Below are positions 34,513-43,495 of a stretch of DNA of 64,000 nt, in pieces. The position numbers and the translations under genes are program-made. Each line of letters begins with the position of its first letter. The first letter of the stretch is position 1. Source of the DNA: Alcanivorax sediminis (GTDB taxonomy: Bacteria > Pseudomonadota > Gammaproteobacteria > Pseudomonadales > Alcanivoracaceae); assembly GCF_009601165.1 (NCBI RefSeq), contig NZ_WIRE01000002.1, positions 273,623 through 337,622 of the forward strand, in the 5' to 3' direction. The notes below the pieces were generated by a model that was not told the origin of the DNA, did not search any database, and worked only from the letters and a program-made list of their open reading frames with translations.

Positions 34513-34906
34513 GGTCCAGTCCCAGTTGGTCAAAGCTGATCTCGAAACCCAGCGCCTGAAAGCCGTCGAGAATCTCGGAGGGCAGGTAAAAGGTCGGGTC
34601 ATCCATAAAGAAATAGTGTGATACACCAATCCCGTAGCGGTAGTCATCGGGCAGGCTGTCCAGCTGCGCGGCGATGCGATTCAGCTTGAGCAGCAACTTT
34701 TCGAAATGATCGCTGTGGCTTGCCGTTTCATCCAGCTGGCTGGACAGAATCCAGCGATTCTCACGCCGCCGAGCCTCCGGCACGGTGATGCTGAAGCTTT
34801 CTCCTTCACGCCAGTAGTCGTCAGCGCTTTGTCCCATCAGCACATCCAGTTGGGCGGGATCGTGATCAAAACCAAAGATGGCAAAGTAAACGTGATGCTC
34901 GCTCAT
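34496..34906 (-). CDS. DUF4279 family protein
   Basis: A 136-aa soluble protein resembling DUF4279: start HVYFAIFGFDHDPAQLD, middle ENRWILSSQL, then a hydrophobic GIGVSHYFF strand. Family role is unknown. It begins inside the lipocalin stop (ATGA overlap) and overlaps the CYTH gene, making a compact three-gene operon. Confidence 0.75.
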   Translation of the reverse strand: MSEHHVYFAIFGFDHDPAQLDVLMGQSADDYWREGESFSITVPEARRRENRWILSSQLDETASHSDHFEKLLLKLNRIAAQLDSLPDDYRYGIGVSHYFFMDDPTFYLPSEILDGFQALGFEISFDQLGLDHGSGN

Positions 34907-35451
34907 GGCTGGGACGGTCGTAAATCGCGATTGCGTTCCAGCTGGTTTACCGGAAAGCCCTTGTTCTTGGCCAGCTGTACCAGCGCCTGGTACTGATCAT
35001 CAGGCAGTTGAGGCTGGCGCGCCAGGATCCACAGGTACTCGCGACTGGGTTCACCAATGACCACGGTCTGGTAATCCTTGTCCAGGGCGATAATCCAGTA
35101 GTTGCCTTCGGTGATGGTGGGGATCAGTCGTGATACCCAGTTATCAAAGCGCACTTTGAGTTTGGCGTTACCGGAATCCGGCATTACCCGCGCCGTGCCG
35201 ACGGCCTCGCTGGTGTCCTCGCCTTGACGCTGGCAGCGGTTCACCACTTTTACCGTGCCATCGTCATTGAGGCTGTAGGTGGCGCTGGAGTCGTAGCAGC
35301 CCCGCTGGAACCATTGCGGCAATCGGGCGATCTCATACCAGGTGCCCGCATACTGCTCCAGGTTGACTTGCTCGACGGTAGCGAGCGGCTTTTCCTCGCC
35401 GCAGCCACTGATCAGCATCAGGGTGAGCAGGGGAAGCAAAAGACGTTTCAT
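34903..35451 (-). CDS. blc: Lipocalin (Blc-type outer-membrane lipoprotein)
   Basis: A 182-aa lipoprotein with lipobox ISGC. The lipocalin signature is clear (YAGTWYEIARLPQWFQRGC) with later strands including GNYWIIALDKDYQTVVIG and the terminal LWILAR. Blc-like proteins bind lysophospholipids at the outer membrane. First gene of the blc-DUF4279-CYTH operon on the minus strand. Confidence 0.92.
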   Translation of the reverse strand: MKRLLLPLLTLMLISGCGEEKPLATVEQVNLEQYAGTWYEIARLPQWFQRGCYDSSATYSLNDDGTVKVVNRCQRQGEDTSEAVGTARVMPDSGNAKLKVRFDNWVSRLIPTITEGNYWIIALDKDYQTVVIGEPSREYLWILARQPQLPDDQYQALVQLAKNKGFPVNQLERNRDLRPSQP

Positions 35452-35590
35452 AACGGCTCCAGAGCATCAGGAAGGGTACAGGCTAGCGCAGTCGGGACGG
35501 TAATCAAGCCTGTCGGGAATTCGATGCGCTGGATCAAGCCCGGGGGCGGAGGCCGTGCTATACTTCGGCGCTGTTTCCGGGAGCCCGATT

Positions 35591-36208
35591 TTGTCCGATA
35601 CCACCCTCCGACTGACACTCGAACAATTGCAATGCGAGCGTGATGACCGCGTGCTGTTTCGTGATGTCTCCCTGACCGCCCGGGCCGGCGAAATCTGGCA
35701 GATTACCGGCGCCAATGGTGCGGGCAAAACCACCCTGTTGCGGATCCTGGTGGGGTTGCACGGTTTCTATGAAGGGCAGTGTCAGTGGTGGAACGACAAC
35801 TGGCGCAGTGAGCTGCTGTATCTGGGCCATCAGCCCGGCGTACGTGAAGAACTCACGCCATTGGAGAATCTGCGATTTACCTGTGCGCTGGGCGCCCAGT
35901 CAGGGGACCCCATGGCGGCACTGGCCGCAGTGGGCTTGCGTGGCTTCGAGGATGTGCCCGCGGCACATCTGTCCGCCGGGCAGAAGCGCCGGGTGGCTCT
36001 GGCCCGTCTGTGGCTGGAGCGCAAGAGCGTGTGGGTGCTTGACGAGCCTTACACCGCCATTGATCAGGATGGTGTGGCCCAGCTGGATGAGCAGATTCAG
36101 CAGGCTGCGGATGCCGGTTCGCTGGTGCTTTATACCTCTCACCATCAGGTGGGAGACGGTGTCAGGAGACTCCATCTGGCCAAGGGCCGGGCTGAGGTGC
36201 TGGCATGA
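35591..36208 (+). CDS. ccmA: Haem exporter ATP-binding protein CcmA
   Basis: A 205-aa ABC ATPase of cytochrome c maturation. Walker A is GANGAGKTT, signature LSAGQKRRV, Walker B VWVLDEPYTAID. With CcmB it drives release of haem-loaded CcmE. A TTG at 35591 gives the usual family length and has GGGAG upstream; the ATG at 35555 would add 12 residues. The stop overlaps ccmB by four bases. Confidence 0.93.
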   Translation: MSDTTLRLTLEQLQCERDDRVLFRDVSLTARAGEIWQITGANGAGKTTLLRILVGLHGFYEGQCQWWNDNWRSELLYLGHQPGVREELTPLENLRFTCALGAQSGDPMAALAAVGLRGFEDVPAAHLSAGQKRRVALARLWLERKSVWVLDEPYTAIDQDGVAQLDEQIQQAADAGSLVLYTSHHQVGDGVRRLHLAKGRAEVLA

Positions 36209-36873
36209 CGGCTTTTCGTGCGGCGCTTTCTCGCGAACTACTGGTACTGTGGCGCAGCCCGGCGGAGATCATCAATCCGCTTTTCTTCTTCGTGATGGTG
36301 ATCAGCCTGTTTCCGCTGGCCATCTCGCCGAAGCCGGAAACCCTGGCGCTGATCGCGCCCGGAGTCCTGTGGGTGGCGGCCCTGCTGGCGGTCATGCTGT
36401 CACTGGATGGCTTGTTCCGCCGGGATCAGGAAAGCGGCGTGCTGGAGCAGTTGCTGACTTCGCCGGTGATGACGGTGGTGCCGGTCACTGCCAAGTTGCT
36501 GGCCCACTGGTTGCTCACTGGCTTGCCCCTGGTGCTGGTGTCGCCGGTACTGGCACACATGCTGCAACTGCCAGACAGGGTGCTGGGCGTGGTGATGCTC
36601 AGCCTGTTGCTGGGTACCCCGGCACTGACGGTGATTGGTGCCATTGGTTCGGCGCTCACGGTGGGATTGAACCGGGGTGGCATATTATTGGCGGTGCTGG
36701 TGTTGCCGCTGTACATCCCGGTGCTGATTTTTGGCGCCGGGGTGATTCGTACTGCCGTGGAAGGTGGCCCGGTATCGGGTGTGCTGGCCATCCTCGGCGC
36801 GCTGTTGGCGCTCACCGCCAGCCTTGGCCCTCTGGCTGTGGCGGCGGGTCTGAAAATCAGCTCAGGAAATTAA
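36205..36873 (+). CDS. ccmB: Haem exporter membrane protein CcmB
   Basis: A 222-aa inner-membrane protein with six helices. It starts MTAFRAALSRELLVLWRSPAEI, with the conserved FFFVMVISLFPLA region, as in other CcmB proteins. Partner of CcmA. Translation is coupled through an ATGA overlap with ccmA, and its stop is followed immediately by ccmC. Confidence 0.93.
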   Translation: MTAFRAALSRELLVLWRSPAEIINPLFFFVMVISLFPLAISPKPETLALIAPGVLWVAALLAVMLSLDGLFRRDQESGVLEQLLTSPVMTVVPVTAKLLAHWLLTGLPLVLVSPVLAHMLQLPDRVLGVVMLSLLLGTPALTVIGAIGSALTVGLNRGGILLAVLVLPLYIPVLIFGAGVIRTAVEGGPVSGVLAILGALLALTASLGPLAVAAGLKISSGN

Positions 36874-37632
36874 ATGGTCTGGCAAACGCTCAAGCGCTGG
36901 TATCACATGCTGGGATCCCCGCGCTACTTTCACACGTTCAGTTCCCGGGTGCTGCCGTGGCTCACGCCCATTGCCCTTTTAACGCTGGTCACCGGACTGG
37001 TCTGGGGGCTGGCATTTGCCCCCAGTGATTACCAGCAGGGCAACAGCTACCGGATTATCTTTATCCACGTACCGGCCTCCAGTGGTGCGCTGATGGGTTA
37101 CATGGCCCTGGGTGTTTCGGGGCTGGTGGCGGTGGTGTGGCGCATGAAGATGGCGGAGGTGATGCTCAAGGCGATCGCCCCGTTCGGTGCCGCGCTGGCG
37201 GCGATCTCCCTGATTACCGGTTCCCTGTGGGGCAAACCGACCTGGGGCACCTATTGGCAGTGGGATGCGCGGATGACCTCCATGCTGATCCTGTTGTTCA
37301 TGTACGTGGGGGTGATTGCCCTGCAGAATGTGATCCGTGAACCGCGTCAGGCGGCTCGTGCGGCGGGGCTGCTGGCCATCGTCGGGGTGATCAATGTGGT
37401 GATCGTCAAGTACTCGGTGGAGTGGGTGCAAACCCTGCATCAGGGGTCCACCCTGAAACTGTTCGGCGAATCCACCATCAACCCGGCCATGAAGTACCCG
37501 CTGCTGATCAGTATGCTGGGCATGTGGTTGCTGTATGCCGTGAATGTGCTGATCCGTGCCCGCAGCGAAGTGGAGTGGCGTGAACGCCGCAGCAAGTGGG
37601 TGCAAACCCTGATTCGTGAAGGAGACAAGTGA
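36874..37632 (+). CDS. ccmC: Haem lyase/transport protein CcmC
   Basis: A 252-aa membrane protein of the WWD family. The tryptophan-rich motif is WGTYWQWDARMTSMLIL, with conserved histidines in FIHVPASSGA and VQTLHQGSTLKL. CcmC loads haem onto CcmE. Its start directly abuts the ccmB stop. Confidence 0.95.
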   Translation: MVWQTLKRWYHMLGSPRYFHTFSSRVLPWLTPIALLTLVTGLVWGLAFAPSDYQQGNSYRIIFIHVPASSGALMGYMALGVSGLVAVVWRMKMAEVMLKAIAPFGAALAAISLITGSLWGKPTWGTYWQWDARMTSMLILLFMYVGVIALQNVIREPRQAARAAGLLAIVGVINVVIVKYSVEWVQTLHQGSTLKLFGESTINPAMKYPLLISMLGMWLLYAVNVLIRARSEVEWRERRSKWVQTLIREGDK

Positions 37633-37633
37633 G

Positions 37634-37813
37634 ATGGCATTTGAATCCTTCGCTGACTTTATTGCCATGGGCAAGCATGGTTTTTTTGTCTGGACCGCCT
37701 ACGGAATCAGTGCGGTTCTGGTGACTGCCAGCATGGTGCAGGCACTGCGTGGACAGGGAAAGGTACGAGAAACCCTTGCGCGACAACAGCGCAGAGCTGA
37801 GGTAGATGAATGA
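37634..37813 (+). CDS. ccmD: CcmD, small cytochrome c maturation protein
   Basis: A 59-aa protein with one helix ([19 protein letters not shown]) and a charged tail, starting MAFESFADF. CcmD helps release haem-CcmE from CcmAB-C. Start one base past the ccmC stop. It overlaps ccmE by four bases. Confidence 0.9.
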   Translation: MAFESFADFIAMGKHGFFVWTAYGISAVLVTASMVQALRGQGKVRETLARQQRRAEVDE

Positions 37814-38262
37814 ATTCCGTACGCAAGCAACGTTTGATTCTGGTGCTGGCGGTCCTGGCAGGGCTGGCCATTGCCGTGGGCCTGATGTTTTATGCCCTGC
37901 GCCAGAACATCAACCTGTTCTACACCCCACAGCAGGTGGTTGCCGGAGAGGCGCCGCTGGATACCCAGATGCGAGTGGGTGGCCTGGTGGTCGATGGCTC
38001 GGTGCAGCGCAATGAAGAGACCCTGGATGTGACCTTTGACATCACTGATGGCAAGGGCAGCTTCACGGTTCACTACCAGGGCATCCTGCCGGACCTGTTC
38101 CGCGAAGGGCAGGGCATCGTGGCTAACGGTACCCTGATCAGTACTTCTCGTTTTGAAGCGGAAGAAGTGCTGGCCAAGCACGATGAAACCTATATGCCGC
38201 CGGAAGTGCAGGACGCACTGGAGAAGGCGGGGCATCCGGGGGCGCAAAAAAGCAGTGAATAG
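37810..38262 (+). CDS. ccmE: Periplasmic haem chaperone CcmE
   Basis: A 150-aa protein with one membrane anchor ([18 protein letters not shown]) and a beta-barrel domain. The haem-attaching histidine is in [13 protein letters not shown], as in the family. The last codons and the stop (AGTGAATAG) are supplied by a palindromic repeat element. The usual next genes ccmF, ccmG, ccmH and ccmI do not follow. Confidence 0.94.
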   Translation: MNSVRKQRLILVLAVLAGLAIAVGLMFYALRQNINLFYTPQQVVAGEAPLDTQMRVGGLVVDGSVQRNEETLDVTFDITDGKGSFTVHYQGILPDLFREGQGIVANGTLISTSRFEAEEVLAKHDETYMPPEVQDALEKAGHPGAQKSSE

Positions 38263-38410
38263 TTAACAGTGAATAGTGAACAGCGCGCGGTCGGGCTCTG
38301 TCTCGACTGCAACGCAAGAGGCCGCGTCCAAAGCCTGGGCGCGGCCTCTTGCGTTTGGGAACTGACACCCTCTATCGCGCGCTGTTCACTATTCACTGTT
38401 AACTGTTAAC
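38254..38410. repeat. Palindromic repeat element, copy A
   Basis: A perfect inverted repeat with 29-bp arms (38261-38289 and 38376-38404) built from heptads (AGTTAAC, AGTGAAT, AGTGAAC) plus GCGCGCG. Inside lies a second hairpin with 16-bp perfect arms (38311-38326 and 38340-38355). A related copy follows the gene ending at 42198. It overlaps the ccmE stop codon and could also terminate transcription or protect RNA, but has no T run. Confidence 0.85.
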
Positions 38411-38494
38411 TTTCCCTTGCGTGCCCCCTCCCACAAGCCCTAAATTCGCCACTATCGGCGCCCGTTTCGCGGTGCCTCCTTGTCAGGGCTTTTC

Positions 38495-39982
38495 ATGAGT
38501 CAGGTCATCATTCTGGTAGACGATCCCGCCGACTGGGCCGCCTACTATCCCGCCCGCCATCTGCTGTCTGCCCGGGAGTATCTTCAGGCAGAGCAATCCG
38601 TTTGCACGGACAAGAAAGTGCAGGTGCTGAACCTGTGCCGCAGCTACAAGTACCTGAGCCCGGGTTACTACTGCTCACTGCTGGCGGAAGCCCGTGGGCA
38701 GCGGGTGATGCCGTCGGTGCGCACGGTGAATGACCTGAGCCGCAAGGCACTGTACGGCCTGCACTTTGACCAGTTTGAGGCGGCCCTGGACAAGGCCATG
38801 AAGCGCAAGGGCAGTGCCTCCGATCGCTTTACCCTGCTGTTGTTCTTCGGCCAGACCGATCAGGAAGGGCTGGCGGATCTGGGGCGCCAGATTTTTGATC
38901 AGCTGCCTTGCCCCTTGTTGAAGGTGGAGTTTCGCCGTCGCGAGAACTGGAGCATTGAAGCCCTCAAGCCGCTCACTCTGAAACAGCTGAAAGGCCAGCA
39001 GGAGGACCAGTTCGCCCTGGCCCTGGAGCAGTTCAATGCCCGGGTGTGGCGTAACCCTCGCCGTCGCCGCAGTGATCGCTACGAGCTGGCCATGCTGGTC
39101 AACGAACAGGAAGCCATGCCGCCGAGCAACAAGACGGCGCTGAAACGCTTTATCAAGGCGGGACGGCAGCTGGGTATTCGTGTGGATCTGGTCGGCCGTG
39201 ACGCCTACACCCGTCTGGGTGAGTACGATGGCCTGTTCATTCGTGAAACCACGGCGCTGGATCACCACACCTACCAATTTGCCCGCAAGGCCGAGCAGGA
39301 GGGCATGGTGGTGATCGACGACCCGGGCTCCATCCTGCGCTGTACCAACAAGATTTATCTGGCGGAACTGATGCAGGCCCACGGTGTGCCGGTACCGCCT
39401 ACGGCGTTTGTATTTTCGGATGATGAGGCACAGCTGGACCGGCTCATCGATGAACTCAAACTGCCCATGGTGCTGAAGATTCCGGACGGCAGCTTTTCCC
39501 GTGGCATCAGCAAGGTGGCTACCCGGGAGGCATTGAGTGAAGCGCTCAGTGGCTACCTGAAACAGTCTTCCGTGGTGCTGGCGCAGGCCTTCATGTATAC
39601 GGATTACGACTGGCGCATTGGTGTGCTCAATAACCGGCCGCTATTCGCCTGTCAGTATTTCATGAGCAAGGGCCACTGGCAGATTTATCATCACCAGAGC
39701 AGCGGCAAGACCGAGTCCGGCAACAGCCGCACCCTGCCAGTGCAGGAAGTGCCGGCCAAGGTGCTGAAAACCGCCCTGAAAGCGGCCCGGCTGATGGGTA
39801 ATGGCCTCTATGGGGTGGACCTGAAGCAATCCGGTGACGAGATTGTGGTGATTGAGGTCAACGACAACCCCAATATTGACGCGGGGGTGGAGGATGCCTG
39901 GTTGGGTGAGGATCTCTATCGGCAGGTGATGCTGGAGTTCCTGCGACGGCTGGAAGCCAAGCGCATCGGCCTGCCGGTATAA
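38495..39982 (+). CDS. RimK-family ATP-grasp ligase
   Basis: A 495-aa protein. The N-terminal half is a RimK-like N-terminal domain (SQVIILVDDPADWAAYYPA, EVRRRENWSI-like region). The C-terminal half is an ATP-grasp with VLKIPDGSFSRGISKV and EVNDNPNIDAG for ATP and Mg binding. Family members ligate glutamate or other amino acids to peptides or ribosomal protein; this subgroup's substrate is unknown. The ATG at 38495 is preferred to an upstream TTG. Confidence 0.86.
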   Translation: MSQVIILVDDPADWAAYYPARHLLSAREYLQAEQSVCTDKKVQVLNLCRSYKYLSPGYYCSLLAEARGQRVMPSVRTVNDLSRKALYGLHFDQFEAALDKAMKRKGSASDRFTLLLFFGQTDQEGLADLGRQIFDQLPCPLLKVEFRRRENWSIEALKPLTLKQLKGQQEDQFALALEQFNARVWRNPRRRRSDRYELAMLVNEQEAMPPSNKTALKRFIKAGRQLGIRVDLVGRDAYTRLGEYDGLFIRETTALDHHTYQFARKAEQEGMVVIDDPGSILRCTNKIYLAELMQAHGVPVPPTAFVFSDDEAQLDRLIDELKLPMVLKIPDGSFSRGISKVATREALSEALSGYLKQSSVVLAQAFMYTDYDWRIGVLNNRPLFACQYFMSKGHWQIYHHQSSGKTESGNSRTLPVQEVPAKVLKTALKAARLMGNGLYGVDLKQSGDEIVVIEVNDNPNIDAGVEDAWLGEDLYRQVMLEFLRRLEAKRIGLPV

Positions 39983-40403
39983 GCCGCTACGAGCTTCGCT
40001 CGGTTGGATAGGAAAGCCCGAAATGGTTCCCGGGTTTTGGGTTAATGGAAAAGCCTTCCAACTCGTCGAGTTCGGCGACCTGCAGGATCTGATGCCCCTG
40101 TAGGAGCTATGCTTGCATGGCGATCCTCGTCTCAGCGAGGCAAGGATCCCAGAGCCGCTGTTCGAATTGTATAAGGCCCCTTAAGGCTGGCGCGCTGGCG
40201 GAGATTGGCTTTCGCCGATTTCCGCACTGCGTTTTTTGTCCTCTATGTTAAGCCCTGGTTATGGGCTTTTTAGCGTCCAGCGTGTTGCGTGAAGCGTCCA
40301 GCGCCTCTCTATTGAACACCCAGTCAAACACCCCGTAACACCCCGGCATTGCGTTTCCCCCCTCCCTGCGGTCTTATCAAAAAAAAAGACACAGGACCGT
40401 TTC
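39983..40403. other. Intergenic region with REP and heptad repeats
   Basis: 421 bp with no gene. GTAGGAGCTATGCTTGCATG at 40100 is REP-like. Heptads (AGCGTCC, AGCGTGT, TGCGTGA, AGCGTCC, AGCGCCT) run from 40272 to 40306. The second tract is closely repeated at 49018-49052. Confidence 0.55.
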
Positions 40404-41714
40404 ATGCAACTGCTCGGATTATTACGCCGTGAGCTGCGTAGCGAATGTCGCCAATGGGTGCAGGATGGGGATATCACTGCGGAGCAGGGGGACCGTATCC
40501 TCGCCCGCTATGGTACTCGTCTGGATGATGTCGGTGATGGCTCGCTGGCTTACAAGGTATTGGTGGGGGTGGCGCTCCTGTTTGTGGGCATGGCATTGCT
40601 GCTGCTGGTGTCGGCCAACTGGGAAGAGATCCCCCGGGCGCTAAGAATGCTCGGCCTGATAGGCATGACGATGGCGCTTAACGGGGTGGGGATTCGTTAC
40701 TACCTCAAAGATGGCAGCGGCCTTGGTTGGTTGTTCGTGGGTAGCATCAGCTATGGCGCCTCCATCATGTTGATCGCGCAGATCTATCATTTGGGCGAGC
40801 ACTACCCGGATGGTCTGTTCTACTGGGCGCTGGGCATCGCGCCCATGGCGCTGCTGGTGCGCAGCCGGGTATTGGCACTGCTGATGCTGACGGTGGCATT
40901 GCTGTGGTTGTTCAATGAGGGCAAATTCTCACCGCCCTGGCAGATGTTGCTATTCCTTGCTGCCGCCTTTGGTGTCGCGCGTCAGAGCGCGTCTGCGGGG
41001 CTGGGTGTTGTGACGGTGGCGGTGGCAGTGTGCTGGCTCAATATCCTGCTGGCATGGATCTACGGGTACCCCTGGCGCCCGGATTTTGACACCGGCAACC
41101 TGACCATGAATATGGGGCTGCTGGCGCTGCTGTTCATGTTGGGCCATTGGCTGGCGCCGAGCGCACTCGCGCATCGTCGTCGTGCGGCCACGCTGCTGTC
41201 GTTGTGGGCGCTGCGTGGCTACCTGATTCTGCTGATTCCTTTTACCTTCTACGAGGTCTGTGAAGCCTATCTGCGTGAGTTGCAGGGGGTAGCGGATCCC
41301 GGGCTCTGGTTCGGGCTGCTGGCGGCTATTCCGGCGGGGCTGTTGGCCTTGCGTGACAGTAGCGCCCATCCGCTGTCGCGAGGACTGGTCATGGGGGTAC
41401 CGCTGGTGCTGCTCATGCTGCACGGCATGCAATGGGAGGCGATTGTGCTCCCGATGGTCATCCTGGTGAACCTGTTGGCGCTGGTGTCGGCCATCGTGCT
41501 GATTCAGCAGGGGCTTGAGAAAGGCTACAGCCAGTACTTCTACAGTGGCGTCGGATTGTTGCTGGTGCTGGCCATGATCCGTTATGTGGATCTGGTGGGC
41601 GACTATGTGGGTGGTGCCGTCATGTTCCTGATTGCTGCTGCGATTCTCTACGCTGCGGCGCGCTACTGGCGTGATCGTCAACTGCAGGGGCAGGGAGGTC
41701 AGCGTGATGAATAA
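40404..41714 (+). CDS. DUF2157 membrane protein
   Basis: A 436-aa protein with an N-terminal soluble helix pair (GLLRRELRSECRQWVQDGDI) and about eleven membrane helices. DUF2157 proteins usually precede a GDYXXLXY-domain protein, as here. Function unknown. It overlaps the next start by eight bases. Confidence 0.82.
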   Translation: MQLLGLLRRELRSECRQWVQDGDITAEQGDRILARYGTRLDDVGDGSLAYKVLVGVALLFVGMALLLLVSANWEEIPRALRMLGLIGMTMALNGVGIRYYLKDGSGLGWLFVGSISYGASIMLIAQIYHLGEHYPDGLFYWALGIAPMALLVRSRVLALLMLTVALLWLFNEGKFSPPWQMLLFLAAAFGVARQSASAGLGVVTVAVAVCWLNILLAWIYGYPWRPDFDTGNLTMNMGLLALLFMLGHWLAPSALAHRRRAATLLSLWALRGYLILLIPFTFYEVCEAYLRELQGVADPGLWFGLLAAIPAGLLALRDSSAHPLSRGLVMGVPLVLLMLHGMQWEAIVLPMVILVNLLALVSAIVLIQQGLEKGYSQYFYSGVGLLLVLAMIRYVDLVGDYVGGAVMFLIAAAILYAAARYWRDRQLQGQGGQRDE

Positions 41715-42198
41715 GGCAACCTTGAAATACGCTTTGCTGGCAGCTTTGGTTCTGCAACTGGCGATTATGGCCGGCGTATTTGTGAATGGTTTCTACCCGC
41801 TATGGCTGGGTGAGGAAATCAGGGTCAAAACCCAACCGGTGGATCCTCGGGACCTGTTCCGTGGCAACTATGCCCGGCTTAATTACGCTTTCAGTAATCT
41901 GGAGAATCCTGACTTCAAGCCTGGTGACGTGATCTACCTGCCGTTGTCCCGGGAAGGGGATCTGTGGACGGCCGGTGAGCCGAACCATCACCAGCCAGAG
42001 GAAGGCCTGTTCCTGCGCGGTCGGGTATCATCGCGCCCCTGGCGTGGTGGTAGCCGTTTGACCTTCGGCATCGAGGCTCTGTTCGCCCCGAAAGAGAAAG
42101 CGTTGGCACTGGAGCGGCAGCTCCGGGATGAAGCTGTGGCAGTGATCCGGGTGGCGCCGAATGGGAGAGCGGCATTAGTCACAGTTAACAGTGAATAG
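41707..42198 (+). CDS. GDYXXLXY-domain protein
   Basis: A 163-aa membrane-anchored protein. The family name motif appears as RGNYARLNY, after RVKTQPVDPRDLF. One N-terminal helix and a periplasmic beta domain. It forms the usual pair with DUF2157. The last residues VTVNSE and the stop are encoded inside a palindromic repeat element, so the natural C-terminus may have been replaced by insertion. Confidence 0.83.
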   Translation: MNKATLKYALLAALVLQLAIMAGVFVNGFYPLWLGEEIRVKTQPVDPRDLFRGNYARLNYAFSNLENPDFKPGDVIYLPLSREGDLWTAGEPNHHQPEEGLFLRGRVSSRPWRGGSRLTFGIEALFAPKEKALALERQLRDEAVAVIRVAPNGRAALVTVNSE

Positions 42199-42340
42199 TT
42201 AACAGTGAACAGCGCGCGATCTGGCGCGTGCATTTTGAAACGTATGAGGCCGCGCCCATAGCCTGGGCGCGGCCTCATGGATTGCAGTCAAAACAGGCGC
42301 TATTTCGCGCGCTGTTCACTATTCACTGTTAACTGTTCAT
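42183..42340. repeat. Palindromic repeat element, copy B
   Basis: Heptads AGTTAAC, AGTGAAT, AGTTAAC, AGTGAAC (42183-42210) plus GCGCGCG face the inverted set at 42306-42334; 15 bp nearest the centre are perfect. The inner hairpin has 14-bp arms (42245-42258 and 42264-42277). The 17 bp AGCCTGGGCGCGGCCTC is shared with copy A. It supplies the stop of the preceding gene. Confidence 0.83.
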
Positions 42341-42996
42341 TGCCCGCCGAGCACTTTCTGCACAAACCCGGATTCTTTCTCAATGGTTTTGGCGAAAGGC
42401 GCCAGTGCGTGCATGCGCTCCGTGTGGGCTGCCAGATGGGGGAATTTGGCCGCGTCGACGCTTTCGCCGCCGTGGCGGAAGTTCACCAGCTGGCTGGCCA
42501 GGGCGATATCGGCGATGGTCATGCTGTCGCCGACCAGAAATTCCCGACCTTCCAGCTCGTTGTTCAGGTACTCGAACAGCGGCGGGATCGTCTGCTCCAA
42601 GGCGCGCTGCACCTTCTCCTCGTCACACTCCCTGCCGATCAGGCGCATCAATACCCGGTTGCGGAACACCGCGAAGGTGCAGCGCATGGCCAGGTCGTAA
42701 TCCACGAAACGCTCGAACCAGATGGTACGGCCCAGATCCATGGCGTCGGAGGGATAGAGAGCCGGTTCCGGGTTGACCTTCTCGGCCCAGGCGCAGATGG
42801 CCGCGGAATCCGGCAGGTACTGGCCATCCACTTCCAGGGCCGGGATGCGCTTCATGGGGCTGATCTTCTCGTAGCCTTCCGGAAAATTGGTGGGGTCGAT
42901 ATGCACGGATTCGAATTCCACCCCTTTAAGCGCCAGGGCGACCCGGGTCTTGCGGACAAAGGGCGACAGGGCAGCGCCGTACAGTTTGATGGTCAT
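42337..42996 (-). CDS. Glutathione S-transferase family protein
   Basis: A 219-aa enzyme with N-terminal thioredoxin fold (KLYGAALSPFVRKTRVALALKG) and the PALEVDGQYLPDSAAI glutathione-binding loop. The Ser in SPF is the likely catalytic residue, as in maleylacetoacetate isomerase-like or stringent starvation-like GSTs. Substrate unknown. Its stop is next to palindrome copy B. Confidence 0.88.
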   Translation of the reverse strand: MTIKLYGAALSPFVRKTRVALALKGVEFESVHIDPTNFPEGYEKISPMKRIPALEVDGQYLPDSAAICAWAEKVNPEPALYPSDAMDLGRTIWFERFVDYDLAMRCTFAVFRNRVLMRLIGRECDEEKVQRALEQTIPPLFEYLNNELEGREFLVGDSMTIADIALASQLVNFRHGGESVDAAKFPHLAAHTERMHALAPFAKTIEKESGFVQKVLGGQ

Positions 42997-43171
42997 GTTT
43001 CTCTCCCGGAAAATGAGTGTTTTTTCAGCAAGTTGCCTAAAAGCTGGGCGCCCTTATCAGAGCAGCGTGACTTTTTCGGGTCAATGGTGAGTAAGGACAA
43101 AATTTTTCCTTGACGAAGGAGCCTCAGATACCTATTCTACGCGCCGCTTTGACGCACCACGTCAAGCCCGG

Positions 43172-43247
43172 GTCCCCTTCGTCTAGTGGCCTAGGACACC
43201 GCCCTTTCACGGCGGTAACAGGGGTTCGACTCCCCTAGGGGACGCCA
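43172..43247 (+). tRNA. tRNA-Glu (TTC)
   Basis: 76 nt with encoded CCA. Acceptor GTCCCCT pairs with AGGGGAC; anticodon TTC in CCCTTTCACGG; T-arm with GTTCGAC. Forms a pair with the tRNA-Gly 33 bp downstream. Confidence 0.95.
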
Positions 43248-43280
43248 CTAATTCGCTGGTATTAGCTGGCAGTAAGTTAA

Positions 43281-43356
<76 letters not shown>

Positions 43357-43361
43357 AATAG

Positions 43362-43392
43362 AAAGGGACCCAATCGGGTCCCTTTTTTTTTG
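43362..43392 (+). terminator. Terminator of the tRNA-Glu/tRNA-Gly operon
   Basis: AAAGGGACCC pairs with GGGTCCCTTT around four bases, followed by a run of Ts, six bases after the tRNA CCA. Confidence 0.93.
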
Positions 43393-43406
43393 CCGCGCTG
43401 CGGCTG

Positions 43407-43427
43407 CTTCACGCTTCTCGCTGCTCG
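43407..43427. repeat. Heptad repeat tract
   Basis: CTTCACG, CTTCTCG, CTGCTCG in direct succession after the tRNA terminator. One of the 7-bp-periodic tracts of the window. Confidence 0.5.
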
Positions 43428-43495
43428 TTCCTCTCCACCATTGGCATTCCGTCCATAGCTGCCTACACTGATGGCTGACCAGAAGCGATAAGACT

